DNA from: Phallusia mammillata
Taxonomy: Eukaryota > Chordata > Ascidiacea > Phlebobranchia > Ascidiidae
Reading direction: 5' to 3'
Assembly: GCA_003260075.1 (NCBI GenBank)
Contig: QLIY01000360.1
Span: 1 to 64,000 of the forward strand
Length of the DNA stretch: 64,000 nt
Shown: positions 50,120-63,300 of the stretch, piece after piece
How positions within the stretch are numbered: position 1 is the stretch's first letter
Layout: each line of letters begins with the position of its first letter
Position numbers and translations under genes: made by a program
Notes under the pieces: model-generated
Seen by the model: the letters and a program-made list of their open reading frames with translations, nothing else
Database searches by the model: none
Told to the model about the DNA's origin: nothing

Positions 50120-50393
50120 TCTGCAACATGGAAGTTTTTTATTACAAAGTTTTCAAGACTGTACAAGCAGGCAGAAATGAAATCATGTGTAAAGGCGCTA
50201 AAGCATTGGAAAGCAACTGAAATTCACCAAAATGAATATCTATATCATACAGCACAATTCACACATATATTTCAGTAGCACATGTAAACTTGACTTGATG
50301 TTTTCAGTGATAACAATTGTAACAATATTATTTTAACCACTGTTAAACAGATAAACATTTGGAACTGAGTTAGTTTGGTGCCTGCAAACGTTT
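50120..50393. other. CHID1 upstream and PCNA 3' flank
   Basis: The 274 bases between the CHID1 start codon and the PCNA stop must hold the PCNA 3' end and the CHID1 promoter if the two are separate transcripts. No clear TATA or poly(A) signal was seen. Confidence 0.4.
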
Positions 50394-51188
<795 letters not shown>

Positions 51189-51650
51189 TTAGAGGTGGGG
51201 TTTTGTTGTAGAAAATGGAAAAGGACCTTTCAAAGGTATAAGGCTAAAGGGAACAGAACAAACTAAAGTCGTCTGGAATTTTAAAAATACAAAGACATGA
51301 AATAAAATTGTAAAGTAAATATTCAAAATAAAACTACAAACACCATTTTTTAATCAGGAAAACACACAAAACAGTTCTGTTATATATACCAAGCCTGAAT
51401 TCAAAATATACCAAGCCTGAATTTGCAATTTCAGGCAAGATGGTAACTGGTCGGTTTTAATATGGCGTTTTTAGTTTTCACGTATTTAAAGTAACTGTCT
51501 TATGACCCAATATGAAATGTATCTAGTAACTACAGCTAGAAGCATTATAGCAAGCGTTTATGTTAGTCAGGAGAACAAAAAACACTGACTACCACGAGCA
51601 AAGCCTTGAAGAACTTACCACCAATGCCGATTTTTCCCTTTGTGAATGTT

Positions 51651-51675
51651 TTTCGCGCGTTTCTTTGGCGGGAAA
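51651..51675 (-). promoter_or_regulatory. E2F-type site upstream of PCNA
   Basis: tttggcgggaaa (51664-51675) is a perfect TTTSGCGSGAAA E2F consensus, and a second E2F-like core tttcgcgcg precedes it at 51651. They lie about 470-490 bases upstream of the PCNA start codon, near where an untranslated first exon would begin. PCNA is a classical E2F target, so S-phase control by this site is likely but inferred. Confidence 0.7.
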
Positions 51676-51699
51676 GTTTCTTGCGATGGCGCAATATGA

Positions 51700-52270
51700 C
51701 GTCACAATCGTCCAGGTTCAATTTTCAGAAACTGAGTCATTGATGCGTATCCAAATGTTTTTATTTACTGTTTGAATTTCTTTTCTGTGCATTTAATCCC
51801 TGCCCTAAATATTATAACTACCCCCAAAACGTGTTAAAACTAGCCCCTTGAAATTAATTTATCAACGGTTAAGGGTTTGTGCTGTGAAATATGTTTTTTT
51901 TGTTCCAGTCAGCTTGGCCAGAATTATGTACAAACCAGCATTTTTATTATTTGACCGTTTAAAGCAAAACCGTTTTTTTAAATAATTTTTTTTTTCATCC
52001 GAACAACAGTAAAACTTATCTAAACAAATTCTTCCGTCTTCTAAACTATTTGATACGCTTGATTGAGTTATACACAACCAATCAACGTCGTTTCTACTTT
52101 TACGCCAAACCACGCTCATTGCTTGCAAAGTCATTTGGATATTGGATTGTGGTGTTGGTGGCGTTCGGAGGTGGAAGCTATAAGGTATTTTTTCGCGTTT
52201 TGTTTTAAACTAAGAAACAAATTTGCTAATGCATGTGATTTGACAGGTGGAAAAACTTATTACGGTAGTT
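51700..52270. other. No gene seen
   Basis: No supportable exon on either strand beyond the PCNA promoter region. Confidence 0.4.
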
Positions 52271-52275
52271 TTTAA

Positions 52276-52536
52276 ATAAACTTTTCAAGGCCATTAGTAA
52301 CATATTTGTATTTATAAATATTGTGGAGATAAATTTGGAATATTTCTGGGTAAATATAGGTCAAACTACCTGTTTTCAAAATTAGCGTTTTTAATTTAAA
52401 CCCCCCCCCCCTAAACTTTTCAAGGCCATTAGTAACATATTTGTATTTATAAATATTGTTGAGATAAATTTGGAATATTTCTGGGTAAATATAGGTTAAA
52501 CTACCTGTTTTCAAAATTAGCGTTTTTAATTTAAAC
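52276..52536. repeat. Direct duplication around a C run at 52401-52411
   Basis: About 125 bp from taaacttttcaagg to gcgtttttaatttaaa is repeated with two substitutions. Confidence 0.85.
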
Positions 52537-52590
52537 TTTTGGTTTCGGTTTCGGACATTATGTATAAATTTTTAACTTTTGGATCTAGGG

Positions 52591-52839
52591 CAGGGGTTCC
52601 CAACCTGTGATACGCGTACCACTAGTGGTACGCGAAGGTTTTTTAGGTGGTACGCGAGTAACTTCCGTCTTTTTTCACAGCCCCCCCCCCTGTGGTGCTT
52701 TAGTGTTATTTTAGTAGGCCAATATTCTTCTTCTGAATTAAATGTGATTCGATCAATAAGTTGTTCTGCAAGAAGTGGTACGCGTGGCAGTACAGAGCGT
52801 CCAAGTAGTACGAGATCGTAAACAGTTTGGGAACCCCTG
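52591..52839. mobile_element. hAT-type MITE (CAGGGGTTCCCAACC ends) with C run inside
   Basis: Starts caggggttcccaacc, ends tttgggaacccctg, with perfect 8-bp duplication atctaggg at 52583-52590 and 52840-52847. Sub-terminal ggtacgcg words are repeated in both halves. A C run (52681-52690) sits inside. Confidence 0.92.
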
Positions 52840-52847
52840 ATCTAGGG

Positions 52848-53225
52848 AGTTGTTTACTACTGCATTTTCAAATCGCAAAAAAACGTGCTACGGGCATAAT
52901 TGTAACGTCCCCCGGAGAACGGCGCTGATGGTTGTAATCGCATTCGGGTAACCTCCCTAACCTATGTATACACATTTCAACTTCGGTCACCAGTCAAGCA
53001 TCGTTTAACTTCAAATTTGTATCTAAATATATTAGTCTATCGTGGGTCAACTGGGATTGGGGAATCTTTAGGCCAACGTAGGCTAAACTGATGCTAAGGA
53101 ATATAGGCCTGGTGAGTGACCTAAAAGTAGGGGTGCTACTTGTATCAGCTAATTGGCGTAGGGAATTTAGCGTAGATTGAATTCTAGGTATATAGGTGTG
53201 TCACGGTTAGGGCACGGCCTCCACC
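52848..53225. other. No gene seen
   Basis: Nothing recognised. Confidence 0.4.
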
Positions 53226-53899
53226 ACTTTGACCAGAGTAAAACTGGTCAACAATCGCTATTGCTCTAAAACTAAGAAAGATACGAAACTGAAATTTTGA
53301 CACAATATTCTACGCTTTTAAAGCTCTTCAGCGCATCAACTCAAACGACATTTTTCTGTAATTAATACGCGTATTTTAAAATTAATATTCAACGATATGA
53401 ACGTCATATAGCGCCAGGGGTATACCACATAAAATGTCTTGCAGAGTTTTCACCTAAACACAAGCTTTAAAAAAAGCCCAAACACAATTTTCTTGCACAT
53501 TGGAGTCATGTCGAAATATTTATAACAATATGCCATATTCATCCAAACAATATAACAATATGCCATATTCATCCAAACGCATTTGAAATTAACAAATGTT
53601 ATTCCCTACATCTATACCTTCAAAATGAGTCATCACTCAAGCTTCTAGCAACAATTTGGCTTGTTCCAAATTCGCGTTTCATAAATCATAAATAATGTCC
53701 GAAATCAACCCAAACAAAATTCGATGTGTGCTGGTCCTAAAAACTTTACCGCTAATTTTCAAAAATTCGCAAATGTTTTTCTTTACATTCATACCCTTTG
53801 AAATGAGCCATCACTCAAACTTCCAGCCAAACGCACCGAAACCGCCATCGAAAATTCATATCCAACATCTCTAAACCGAAAAATTTCCTTTTTTACAAT

Positions 53900-54540
53900 A
53901 TGTATGCTTTGTGGAATGTAGGTACAATAGTTTTTAGGTCAGATTTTGACTTTTTTTCTTGGTCAAGGTTGTTTTTGGCTTCTCGTTCACTACGTGAGCA
54001 AATAAATGACCTTCTATTCTCTTTGAGAGCTATTGTCTTGCAGAACGAATTCTGGCCAATCAAACCTTTGTTTACGAATCCCCCCCCCCACCCAAAACTG
54101 AAAAAAATCCAACCAAACAATATTCGATGTGCGCTGGCCTTAAAATTCACCGCTGTCCTTTGAAATTGACAAATGTTACTCCATACATTCCTACCTTTAA
54201 AATGAGCCATCACTCAAACTTCTAGCTAATCGGAGTCGGCACCTAATACGCAAATGAAAATTCACAACCGACAACCCAAAACCGAAAATTTACATTTTTA
54301 AAAATGCCTTGGGGCAAGTACAGACTTGTTTTTGGGCCAGTTTTGGTCTTGTTTTTCTAGGTCAAGGTTGTTTACTTGCACCTTGGCTCCTCGACCGCTG
54401 CGTGATGCGATTCCTGGCGAGCGCAGCACTATTGTTCTCTTCGTTCTATTCTCTTTGAGAACTATATTGTCTTGCGGAACGAAATTCTTGCCAATCAAGC
54501 CTTTGTTTGCAAAACGACTTTTTGTTTATTTAAACAATTG
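53900..54540 (+). repeat. Two diverged copies of a promoter-like segment around a C run
   Basis: 53930-54078 and 54320-54515 share ggtcaaggttgtttt, ctattctctttgagag, attgtcttgc and gccaatcaa(a/g)cctttgttt with many differences. A C run at 54080-54089 ends the first copy. The second copy leads into the small gene's start codon, so this may be its 5' flank. Confidence 0.6.
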
Positions 54541-54561
54541 AAAAAGAAACTTTGAAGAAAA

Positions 54562-54902
54562 ATGCAGATGTCTAGCGGTTTTACCCTGGTAAGTAGGTTT
54601 GTTATCACAACAATGACAAGCAACCGAATGCTTTGTGAAAGTGTATTTTTTATTTACTTTGATTACATTATTTTAGATTTACCGAGGAATTTCCGCCTCT
54701 GTCCAAGAGCGCTGTCAAAGGAAAGCTGTCCTCATTTATCAGGTATATTAAAACATATGGATATTTCGTTTGCTGTTGCTAATGATTCTTAATTTAAGTG
54801 AGCTCATTTTATTGTTTAGGCCAACTGTGATACCCACGTAACTATAACATTTTCTTTTCTTAATAGGCGACCAAAGCTGATTTTAAATCAGAAAATGGCT
54901 AA
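54562..54902 (+). CDS. Candidate small spliced gene, three exons
   Basis: Exons 54562-54588, 54677-54742 and 54867-54902 have gtaagt/gtatat donors and ttttag/aatag acceptors and join in phase zero, encoding about 42 residues starting MQMSSGFTL, continuing YRGISASVQERCQRKA and ATKADFK, and ending at a TAA. An alternative last exon at 55369-55434, beyond a C run, begins with the same ATKADFK codons but continues ADSAAQYSRYDQFT to a TGA (53 residues in all). An aataaa at 55534-55539 could terminate the latter. The pattern GIS...C..KAV...FKA faintly recalls the epsilon subunit of mitochondrial ATP synthase, but spacing differs and I do not assert it. It may instead be fortuitous. Confidence 0.4.
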
Positions 54903-55383
54903 AGAGATGGCGACTGAGAAGAAGCGGGCGGAAAATATTGCGGCGGAGAAGAAGCGGATGGAAAAGATGTCGAAGAAGAGGACAGAGAAGATGACGGCAG
55001 AGAAGTAGCGGAAGGAAGAGATCTGTAAACGGTCTTCGGGGTAGTAAGAGTAAAAGGAAACAGATTTTAGACAAAAAGCAAGATATTTGTACCTGTTGCA
55101 TGCCGAAATGCTGTTTGGCAAGACTCTGCTGTGCACCCCGGTTTTTTTTTCAAAATTTTTTCAATGAATTCTAAAAATTATTCGGATTAGCTGCAAATAG
55201 ATGAATGGTTAGGTGATTCGCACATCGACTCGGCAATGCACATGTTGTCACAGCATTTTCCGAATGTTATGGGTTTACAAAGTTGTTTGACTTTCTCCTT
55301 GTTGGTGGAAAATAACGCAGTATACGTACCCCCCCCCCCCCAACTATAACATTTTCTTTTCTTAATAGGCGACCAAAGCTGAT
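54850..55383. repeat. Duplication around a 13-nt C run copying the small gene's last exon
   Basis: aactataacattttcttttcttaatagg and the following gaccaaagctgattttaaa are present at 54838-54887 and 55342-55390. After that the two copies diverge completely: the first continues into an aagaagcgg-rich stretch (54900-55010, a repeated lysine-rich reading), the second into the ADSAAQ reading. Confidence 0.75.
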
Positions 55384-55533
55384 TTTAAAGCTGATTCAGC
55401 TGCGCAGTATAGCCGTTACGATCAGTTTACTTGAACCAAACTTGTAACATGTAAACGTGAACAGTTAATGAAATGTATTTTTCCTGGCGTTACCCAACAA
55501 ACGGAAGTTTCTGGAAATTGGGGCCCCTTTTTC

Positions 55534-55539
55534 AATAAA
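55534..55539 (+). terminator. Candidate poly(A) signal of the small gene
   Basis: An aataaa hexamer about 100 bases beyond the alternative last exon's stop codon, followed by a tttg-rich stretch. Position fits a 3' end but is not proof. Confidence 0.4.
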
Positions 55540-56485
55540 GTTTGCAGCCGCTTTGTGTTTGGATATTCATCTAGAAAATGTGCTAGTTAACAAATAAACT
55601 TTGCGAAAAATGGTGGCTTTAAAAGACAACTGTGCAAAAGTAAGACAGTTAAAAAGAGAAGTAGCCTATTTTAAAGTGCCACAGAGAAGGTCTTGAGATT
55701 CCTGTATACTGCATTTGTCGTTTAGCTTACAAAGACGAGTACGTCATATCATAAGAGTAATTGCAAAAAATGCATTAAAATGCGTCAACAAATTTGCTGT
55801 ACAGTTTACAATCTTTTTTCAATTGAACCTACAAACACTAAATAATAGTTTCGGATTGAGCCTATTTTCAACTGACAAGATTTGGAGAATTAACATAATA
55901 ACTCACACTAGTCTGGCCTTCCCGAGTTGAATCAGTCGTTCTCCAGAAACCTGGAGATAATCATCGATGATTCTGGTGAGTCGTAAGTGTACTACAGGGT
56001 AAATAAGGGAAACTAATAGACTAAGATTGTTTGATCTTGTGTTTACTGCTACGCCCAAATTGCTAGAAGCTCGAGATGGCTCATTTTAAAGGTATGAATG
56101 TAGGAAGTAACATTTGTCAATTTCAAAGAGCTGCGTTAAAAGGCCAGCGCACATCGAATATGATTTTGGTGAATATGGCATATTGTTATTAATATTTGGA
56201 CACGATTCCGATTTGCTAGAACATTGTGTTTGGGCTTATTTTGAAGCTTGTGTTAAGGAGAAAACTTTGCAAGACATTATATGGACCCCTGGCGTTATGA
56301 CGTTCATATCGTTGAATATTAATTTCAAAATACGCGTATTAATAACTGAAAAATATTTTTTTTTCGAAAGTTTGTGCGCTGAAAAGCTTCAAAAGCGTAG
56401 AATATTGTGTCAAAATTTCAGTATCGTATCTTTTTAGTTTTAGCGCAAAGCGATTGCTCACTGGCTTCACTCTGGTTGGATCGCT

Positions 56486-57101
56486 GTAGGTATGCAAGAC
56501 ACGATCATCGTAATGAGAGAGACCGCTACAAAGTGTCATTTCACCAAGTTTCAAAAAATGACGTTTAGTCATCCTCTCCACTTTTTGCGTTACATGGCGT
56601 TTTAACTTTTAGCAGCTTATTCCGGTTTGGCGAATGTTTGATTTGTCTTCTTAAACCAAGCGAAATAAACTCAACTCAGATAAAATACCTCAACTTTATT
56701 TTGCTTTCTTTCATTTCGACGTTACGCAAGCATTTCCGTGCTTCTAGTGCAATTGGTTCGCTATTTTTTCTTTCACCAAGACAAATGAACTAAACTTAAT
56801 TGTTACAGGACCAACTTTATTGCACTTGGGCAAAATGCAGAGCCCAATCGTACGACAATAAACATTAAAAAATAGCTGCCACGTTTTGCAAAAAAAGCAA
56901 TAATAAGGCTTATAGAATATACTAGACACGTTTTTATATAGCCATCATTCTTCTCAGTTAATTTTTGCACATTTAAGCAATAAATTGGCCAGTCAAGTTT
57001 TTTTCAACCATCCCTTTCAGTTTTAGGGCAACATGGGCCCAAACATATAGCTTCCCTTCGTTAACTGAAACTGGAATTAGAGAAAATTTGCCTTATTTAT
57101 G
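56486..57101. other. No gene seen; CDK8 3' flank
   Basis: Reverse-strand caataaag at 56814-56821 could be the CDK8 poly(A) signal, about 520 bases after its stop codon. Confidence 0.35.
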
Positions 57102-57338
57102 TGGTTCCCAACATTTTTTGACTAGTTCCACCCTTAACAATTTAAAACAGTTTCATTCTTTCGTAACATACTACATAGCATGCTAAACCATAAAGAGATC
57201 ATTTAAAATTGGGTCAACTTTGCTGGTCATATAAGTGTCTATTCACAATCCACATGTAATAATTAAAGTAGATTCCTCCCCTCAAGTTTTACAATCTTCC
57301 CTTGGGAGGAATTCTTCCCCGGTAGGGTACCACTGCCA
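57102..57338. mobile_element. Family 3 hAT-like MITE abutting the CDK8 stop codon
   Basis: Contains tggttcccaacattttttga, aaattgggtcaactttgct, aagtgtctattcacaa, gattcctcccct, gggaggaattcttcccc and ends gtaccactgcc, the right end of the family seen at 15641 and 28555. Its end lies about five bases from the stop codon (57345-57343) of the last CDK8 exon. Confidence 0.55.
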
Positions 57339-57342
57339 TAGT

Positions 57343-60300
57343 TCATCCAAATCTACTGAGTTCATTTACAAAATTTTGCTGCTGTTGTTGCTGTTGTTGT
57401 TGCTGCATCTGATGTCTTTGATTTGAATTGTGATTTCCCACCATATGTCGATTGACTATGCTGGATGATGTGATCGCTGTGTTGCTCTGAGATTGCTGAG
57501 GCATTGACGAAGAACCACTGTTGCCCATCATGTCCTGGCGAAATGAACCTCCAGAGCTGTTGCGCATTTGCTGTTAAAAAACAACAAGTCAGAGTTATGT
57601 ATTGGCAGTTTTAAAGGACATGAATATGATTTTTCATTTTTTTATTTTTCAGACTTTTAAAAGAGCTGCTTGGGTTGGGTGAGGGTTTGTAATTGAAATA
57701 ACAACAGAATCTGATCTAATTTACCCTTGTTGGGGTTTGGACTCTCACTTTCACACCCTATGTGATATACTATGCGGTATCATGCAGTATTTAGTACCAA
57801 CCAATCACTGCTGCAATGAGCTCAGAATAAAATTGACCCTAAAAGGTTGCCACAAAATAAAAAAGAACCTAAAAATATGAATCCGAAACTCATTTTACAC
57901 ATTTTTTTATAGGAGAGTCAAACTACATACTCAAATTTTCACTGATGTATATTTATTTTTATCAACCTATAGACAACTTAATCACAGAACCAGTAAAATC
58001 ACATTTGTAAACTGAAATGACTTTGAAATCATTCATCATCATTAAACAACAAGCTATATGTGGCACGAACTGTACCATGACGTGCATATGCATACTGGCA
58101 ATGTTCTTTTTCTTTATCTCCAACACAATTTGTTTCAACCAATCACATGCAAAGTGAAACTAGTAAACACAGAAAAAATATTCCTTTTTACATTCAAGTC
58201 TCAAATGCAAGTAAACAGTCAATTCCAAAAACTATCCTTGCAAGTAATTTGATTAAAAAAATCATAAAATGATTGTTTACAATACTAAGTGCAACTAAAT
58301 AGCTTTGTCCATTATAGCACCAATTCCAACAGATTTTATTCAAGTGCACTGATGATTAAATTTCTCGATTTGGCATGACTCATTTCTATGATGTTGGGGT
58401 TGCTAGGTGATAGGTTTTGCACAGCCTTACATGACATGCAATACTATAATATAGGCCAGGGGTCACCAAACTACGGCCAGCGGCCACATTTGTTGGTTTG
58501 CCAAATGTTGGTTTAATAACTTTGTATCATTCAAAAATTAATCTACTCCTTACAAAAGTTTTCCTGTCGCGATATGTAGAAATGATATTACTTAGTTTCA
58601 TAGGATTACAATGCCCAGGATTGATCAAAAGCCAGTTTGTTACGTCACAGACAAGACTACAAGTGTTAATTGTGCACAAACAATTGCCTTCTTTTGTTAC
58701 TTGTGACAAAATATACATGCATTGCTCGTAAGATAAGACTAACTATACAGTTTAATAGTCGCATCACCAGATTTTAAATGGGATAGTATAAAGACCATAT
58801 CTTGGCGCCCTTATAAACTTCGCTTTGCGGGCTAAGTTTGGAAAGACAGCGCTAGGGCATGTAAACTATGCGGCACGTGCAAATCATTATTGAAAAAAGT
58901 TTGGTGACTCCTGATATAGGCTAAGTACAAAGAAATAGAGCAACTAATCATACAGAACATAATTTTAATNAAAAAAAAAGAAAAAAAAGAAAACAAAAAC
59001 AATTTGAGTAAAATCAATATGTGTCCCCTTCAGGGAAGGGGACCCATAATTACAAAGTTATTTAAATATTTTGCAATGCAATAACCAACAAAGTATGAAA
59101 CTTCTTGATCATGTGCTTTACTTAGTACATAGCTGTTTAAAAAATTACAGGTTTAAGGAAGCCTGTGTGGGAAACGCTGATACATCCAGGGTTCAACTTT
59201 GGGATCAAATTTTACTGGCCAAGGGGGGGGGGGAAAAAAATAGAAAAAACAAAAAAACAACAACAAAAAAACAAAAACAATTTGAGTAAAATCAATACAA
59301 AGTATGAAACTTCTTGATCATGTGCTTTACTTAGTACATAGCTGTTTAAAAAATTACAGGTTTAAGGGGGCCTGTGGGTGAACCGCTGATACATCCAGGG
59401 TTCAACTTTGGGATCAAATTTTACTGGCCAAGAAAAAATAACAGATAGAGATGAAAACGATATGTGTCAGAGTCAGAGAAGTGGACACATAATGATTTCA
59501 TGGGATGCTTGACCACTGAAAAATGACTAGTTGTAGTTGTTTCAGCCTCCAGTAAGCACTAGGGATGGGCCAAGCTGAGCCAGAACCCGAGTACTCGGTA
59601 CCAAGCATCATGGTTTTTGATGTTAGGTGCTTGGGCCGAGCAGTTGCACAAACTAACCCCAGCATTAGATTTTCACATTCATGTCATGCTAACATATTAA
59701 ACTGGTGTTCGAAAGGGTATCCAAGAACAAAAATGATTGGTTTTAAATGCGTTAGATGGTGGAAAAACGCGTATTTCTGGGGCTTGTTCAGTTTAATATA
59801 TCGCTGGTGACGTAAGGGACTTTGGTAAGCTACAAAACTAGCATGGAATTGGGAATATTTGTGACATCACAATGCACCGAGCGTGTTCGGCTGAGTATTA
59901 ACATGAGGTGCTTGATGTTCGACCAAACAGAATGTTTGCAATTTTAGCCCATCCCTAGTAAGCACGTTTGCCAACCCTGCATTTTATAGGTTTGTATTTA
60001 GTGATTGTATCTTTCACAAAGCTGACATTCAGAAACGTCCTCTTAATTTTTAAGATCAGAACACAATGTCATTGATGTACATGCCACAGCAAATACAAAA
60101 AAACAAACGTTCCAAGATCTACAAACAAAGATGAACAAAATAGCATCCAGGTTTAGGCGTAAAATCATAGTTTAAACAACCTTTTGTAATGTGTTTGTTT
60201 GTAAATGCAGAGAGCATTTGTAAATAATAACAAAATTATGTAATCAATTGTGCCCTAAAATATATTACAATAAAGTTAGTTTTGTATTATATTATACTTA

Positions 60301-63300
60301 GAAAAACAGCAGTAAATCTTTTAAATATTTCTACTTGCCAGTGTTTATGAAATGCATGTGGCAATAAAAAGTATATACTACTACTAGCATAATTTATGCA
60401 TGGTGCAATAAAGTTTCCTTAAGTTTCAGTTAAAACTTTTGGAACAATTTTAATGTAATGTTTCACTTTCAAAATTTTTATCCAGTGTATGTTACTTGTT
60501 TTTGTTTACAGAATTCAGAACTTATTTTTTGTTGGATGTGGCTGATTTTACGCCCAAGTGACAAACTGTCAAAAGTTGTTTGGAAACAAAACCAAAGAAA
60601 ACTGCTCATACAGATGCAGAAAACCTACCTTGGAATTGAAACATGTAAATTTTGTTGTTGCCTCACTGTAAGAATTAATTGAAAACCTTAGCTTAAAATT
60701 TTAAGTTTTGCAGACCAATACTTATTTTAGTTATCAATTTTTAATGTATATATTTTTTGAATACGCAAAAAAGTGTACACATGTTTTTACAAAATTTGGT
60801 TGGTTCATTTCACAAAGTAATGGTTCCGGAAAAGACAGGCTAACTGGTTGTTGAGACCACATTAAAAAATGTTTTGCATTGTAAACCAATGTTACAAAAT
60901 GGCTAAAACCTATTGTGAATGGTATACCTTCTTCATAAATGGTAAATTTACCACTGGTGTTCACTCATAAAAGTAGAATAACAGAACCACCAGAAAGCAG
61001 TTTAAATATTTAGGGAGAAAAATGCACATAATGTCAAAAGGTAAAAAGGTGGTTCTTCATAATTTTGCATATAATGGTATTTTACCTCCCTTTGTAAAAA
61101 CCATCTTGTTTTTGTTTTACAACTTAACAATTTTTATATGACAAGAGAAATACACATATAGTTAGAAAGTGGAAATAAATTTCTCTTTTTGTAAAACCTA
61201 TGCCCCTGATAGACAGTTACAAAACTAGCATCCAAAACTTACTTGTTGTTGTTGCTGGTGGTGCATGTTCACAGACTGTCCTTCTTTTCCTGAATACTTC
61301 AGTCGTTTCGATGGTGGTTGACCTGAGTGACTTTCATTCATCATCATGCCTTTGTTGTCTCTACCCTGTCCATGCTGCACAAAATATTTATTAACAGGGT
61401 GAAAATACAAAGAGAATCTATTCGTGAGATGGCCCTTGTTAAGTTTTAAACTGGAGTGCCTAAGCTAGTGGTTCTCTAGCTTTAAAGGCTCTCTTTCTAG
61501 ACCAAACGTGTATATATAACAAAACAGTGTTAGACAAAAAAATAAAAAAATAAAATACAAGGTAATTACTGATGAAGCATTGAGAAAAACTTAGCTTGCT
61601 TTTGAAATCTGAACAAGTCAATCACCGTAGTGACTAATGATATGGTTGCTATCCTTTTGCTGCTTTTAGGCACAGAAATAGTCATGTGCTATGCTTTGGA
61701 TTCTGAGGATTTTCTTTACTTAAATAACTTACTTTCATTGGTTTAATCTTTTCCTTGTCTTCATTATCATCATCATTTAAAAACTCTCTTTTGGGGTAGG
61801 GAATGGGTCCACCTCCAAAGACACTAAAATATACATATATCAAATAAAAGTTTAAACAAAAAATTGGCCAGCTTGTCAGTCCACTAGTTTTGTGGGCTAC
61901 AAAACAAATCCTTTGTTAAGGCTAAAAGGCATTTATTTTATTTGACAAGCAATTCCCTATCCTGAACTGAAAAATGGTTCAATCACCTATTTTATGCTGC
62001 AGTGTTTCCACAAATAGGATGCATTGCCTTTATAGGAACCAAATTTTAACATGTAAAAGTTACTGATCTTTATAACAATTTCAAACCAAACGTTCCAACC
62101 TGACAGAACTTACTCTTTTTCACATTTTGGTTCTTCTGAAAAATAAGGATCATTCTTGGCTTGTTCAGATGTGATACGCTTCAGTGGATCCATGATCAAA
62201 AGCTTTGCTAACTGATCATGAAAAAAACATGCCATACATCAGGGGTGGGCAACCTGCGACCCGCGGGCCGCATNTGCGGCCCTTCAATAAAGCTTGTGCG
62301 GCCCGCAGAGGTGCTTGGATTTCAAAAGTACTGGCAAACGAGTCCAATTACTACATATTTTTGAGCTGATTAATGCGCCTGATGCTAGTTTTCTGCGATC
62401 TGGCAAAATGTGGCTAGAAACAAACACGAATTATACTTGTAGTTAAGCATATTTAGTAAGAAACAAAGCAAAATCACTTTGTGTGATGCACATGTGCAAC
62501 CCTCGATCCAATTTTGACATTTATGATTGGCCCTACAGTAACAAAGGTTGCCCACCCCTGCCATACGTTAACTACGAAACATTTTAACTGTCCGTGAAAG
62601 TACAAAGTGGGGTAGTTTAGGGGTCTTGGCACATATGCCAAGGTGGGCAGTTGAGATGTTTTTTCATAGCACACCGAATGATTTGTCTGTTTATAGTGAA
62701 GTACTAATTTAAACTGTAACATTGCTTGTTTTCAGGTATTTAGCATTCAATAGTTATAAAATCCAGTCTGTGTGCACAAATCTGTCTGCTTTTGTTTACT
62801 GTTGATAACAATAAACCACTATTACTCAAAAAATATTGGCACACAAAGTCATTTACCACATGGAAATAACCTGTAAATTGGCATGTGTCACTTAAAAGGT
62901 TGCCGACCCCTGGTGTAGATATTTACCAGTGCGTATGACTTGAAATCTTGCTTTATCTTGTGTTTGTCGAGATATTTAACAAGTGAACAGCCGCCATAAT
63001 TTTGCTTGCGGAAATCTTTTTGGAATGTTGGAAACTCCGGCATTTTTCTAATATCCTCCCAGTCTTTCTCCTGGGGAAATCCCATCACTTGAAAGATTCT
63101 GCAGATTTTCAAAAAGTAACAGAAACATGGAAATTTTATCAATATGGAGTTTTAGTGATTGTGGTTTGTTCCTCTTTTTAATTGTCAATTTTTGTTCATT
63201 AAATTAGGTTGAAGTTGAATTTTAACAGATGCTGGGGGGGGGGCACAGAAACATGGAAATTTTATCATAATGGAGTATTAGTGATTGTGCTTTGTTCCTC

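Larger units (their letters stand above)
53230..56485. repeat. Large inverted repeat enclosing a small spliced gene
   Basis: The left arm, about 53230-53660, reappears reverse-complemented at about 56040-56485. Paired blocks include aagatacgaaactgaaattt with its complement at 56415-56440, aatattctacgcttt with aaagcgtagaatatt, aatacgcgtatttt, cgatatgaacgtcat and the caaatgttattccctac / gtaggaagtaacatttg block. Diverged direct copies of the inner part of the left arm (aaatgagccatcactcaaac) occur at about 53760-53825 and 54165-54220. Arms match roughly but not perfectly, with indels. Confidence 0.75.

Noticed and set aside
52063-52275. Open frames upstream of PCNA on both strands
   Set aside because: Short, mutually overlapping, and without recognisable motifs or splice context.
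54894-55008. Lysine/glutamate-rich peptide frame MAKEMATEKKRAEN...
   Set aside because: It is out of frame with the upstream exons, consists of a short repeated codon pattern, and follows a point where the duplicated copies diverge; likely inserted repeat rather than a gene.
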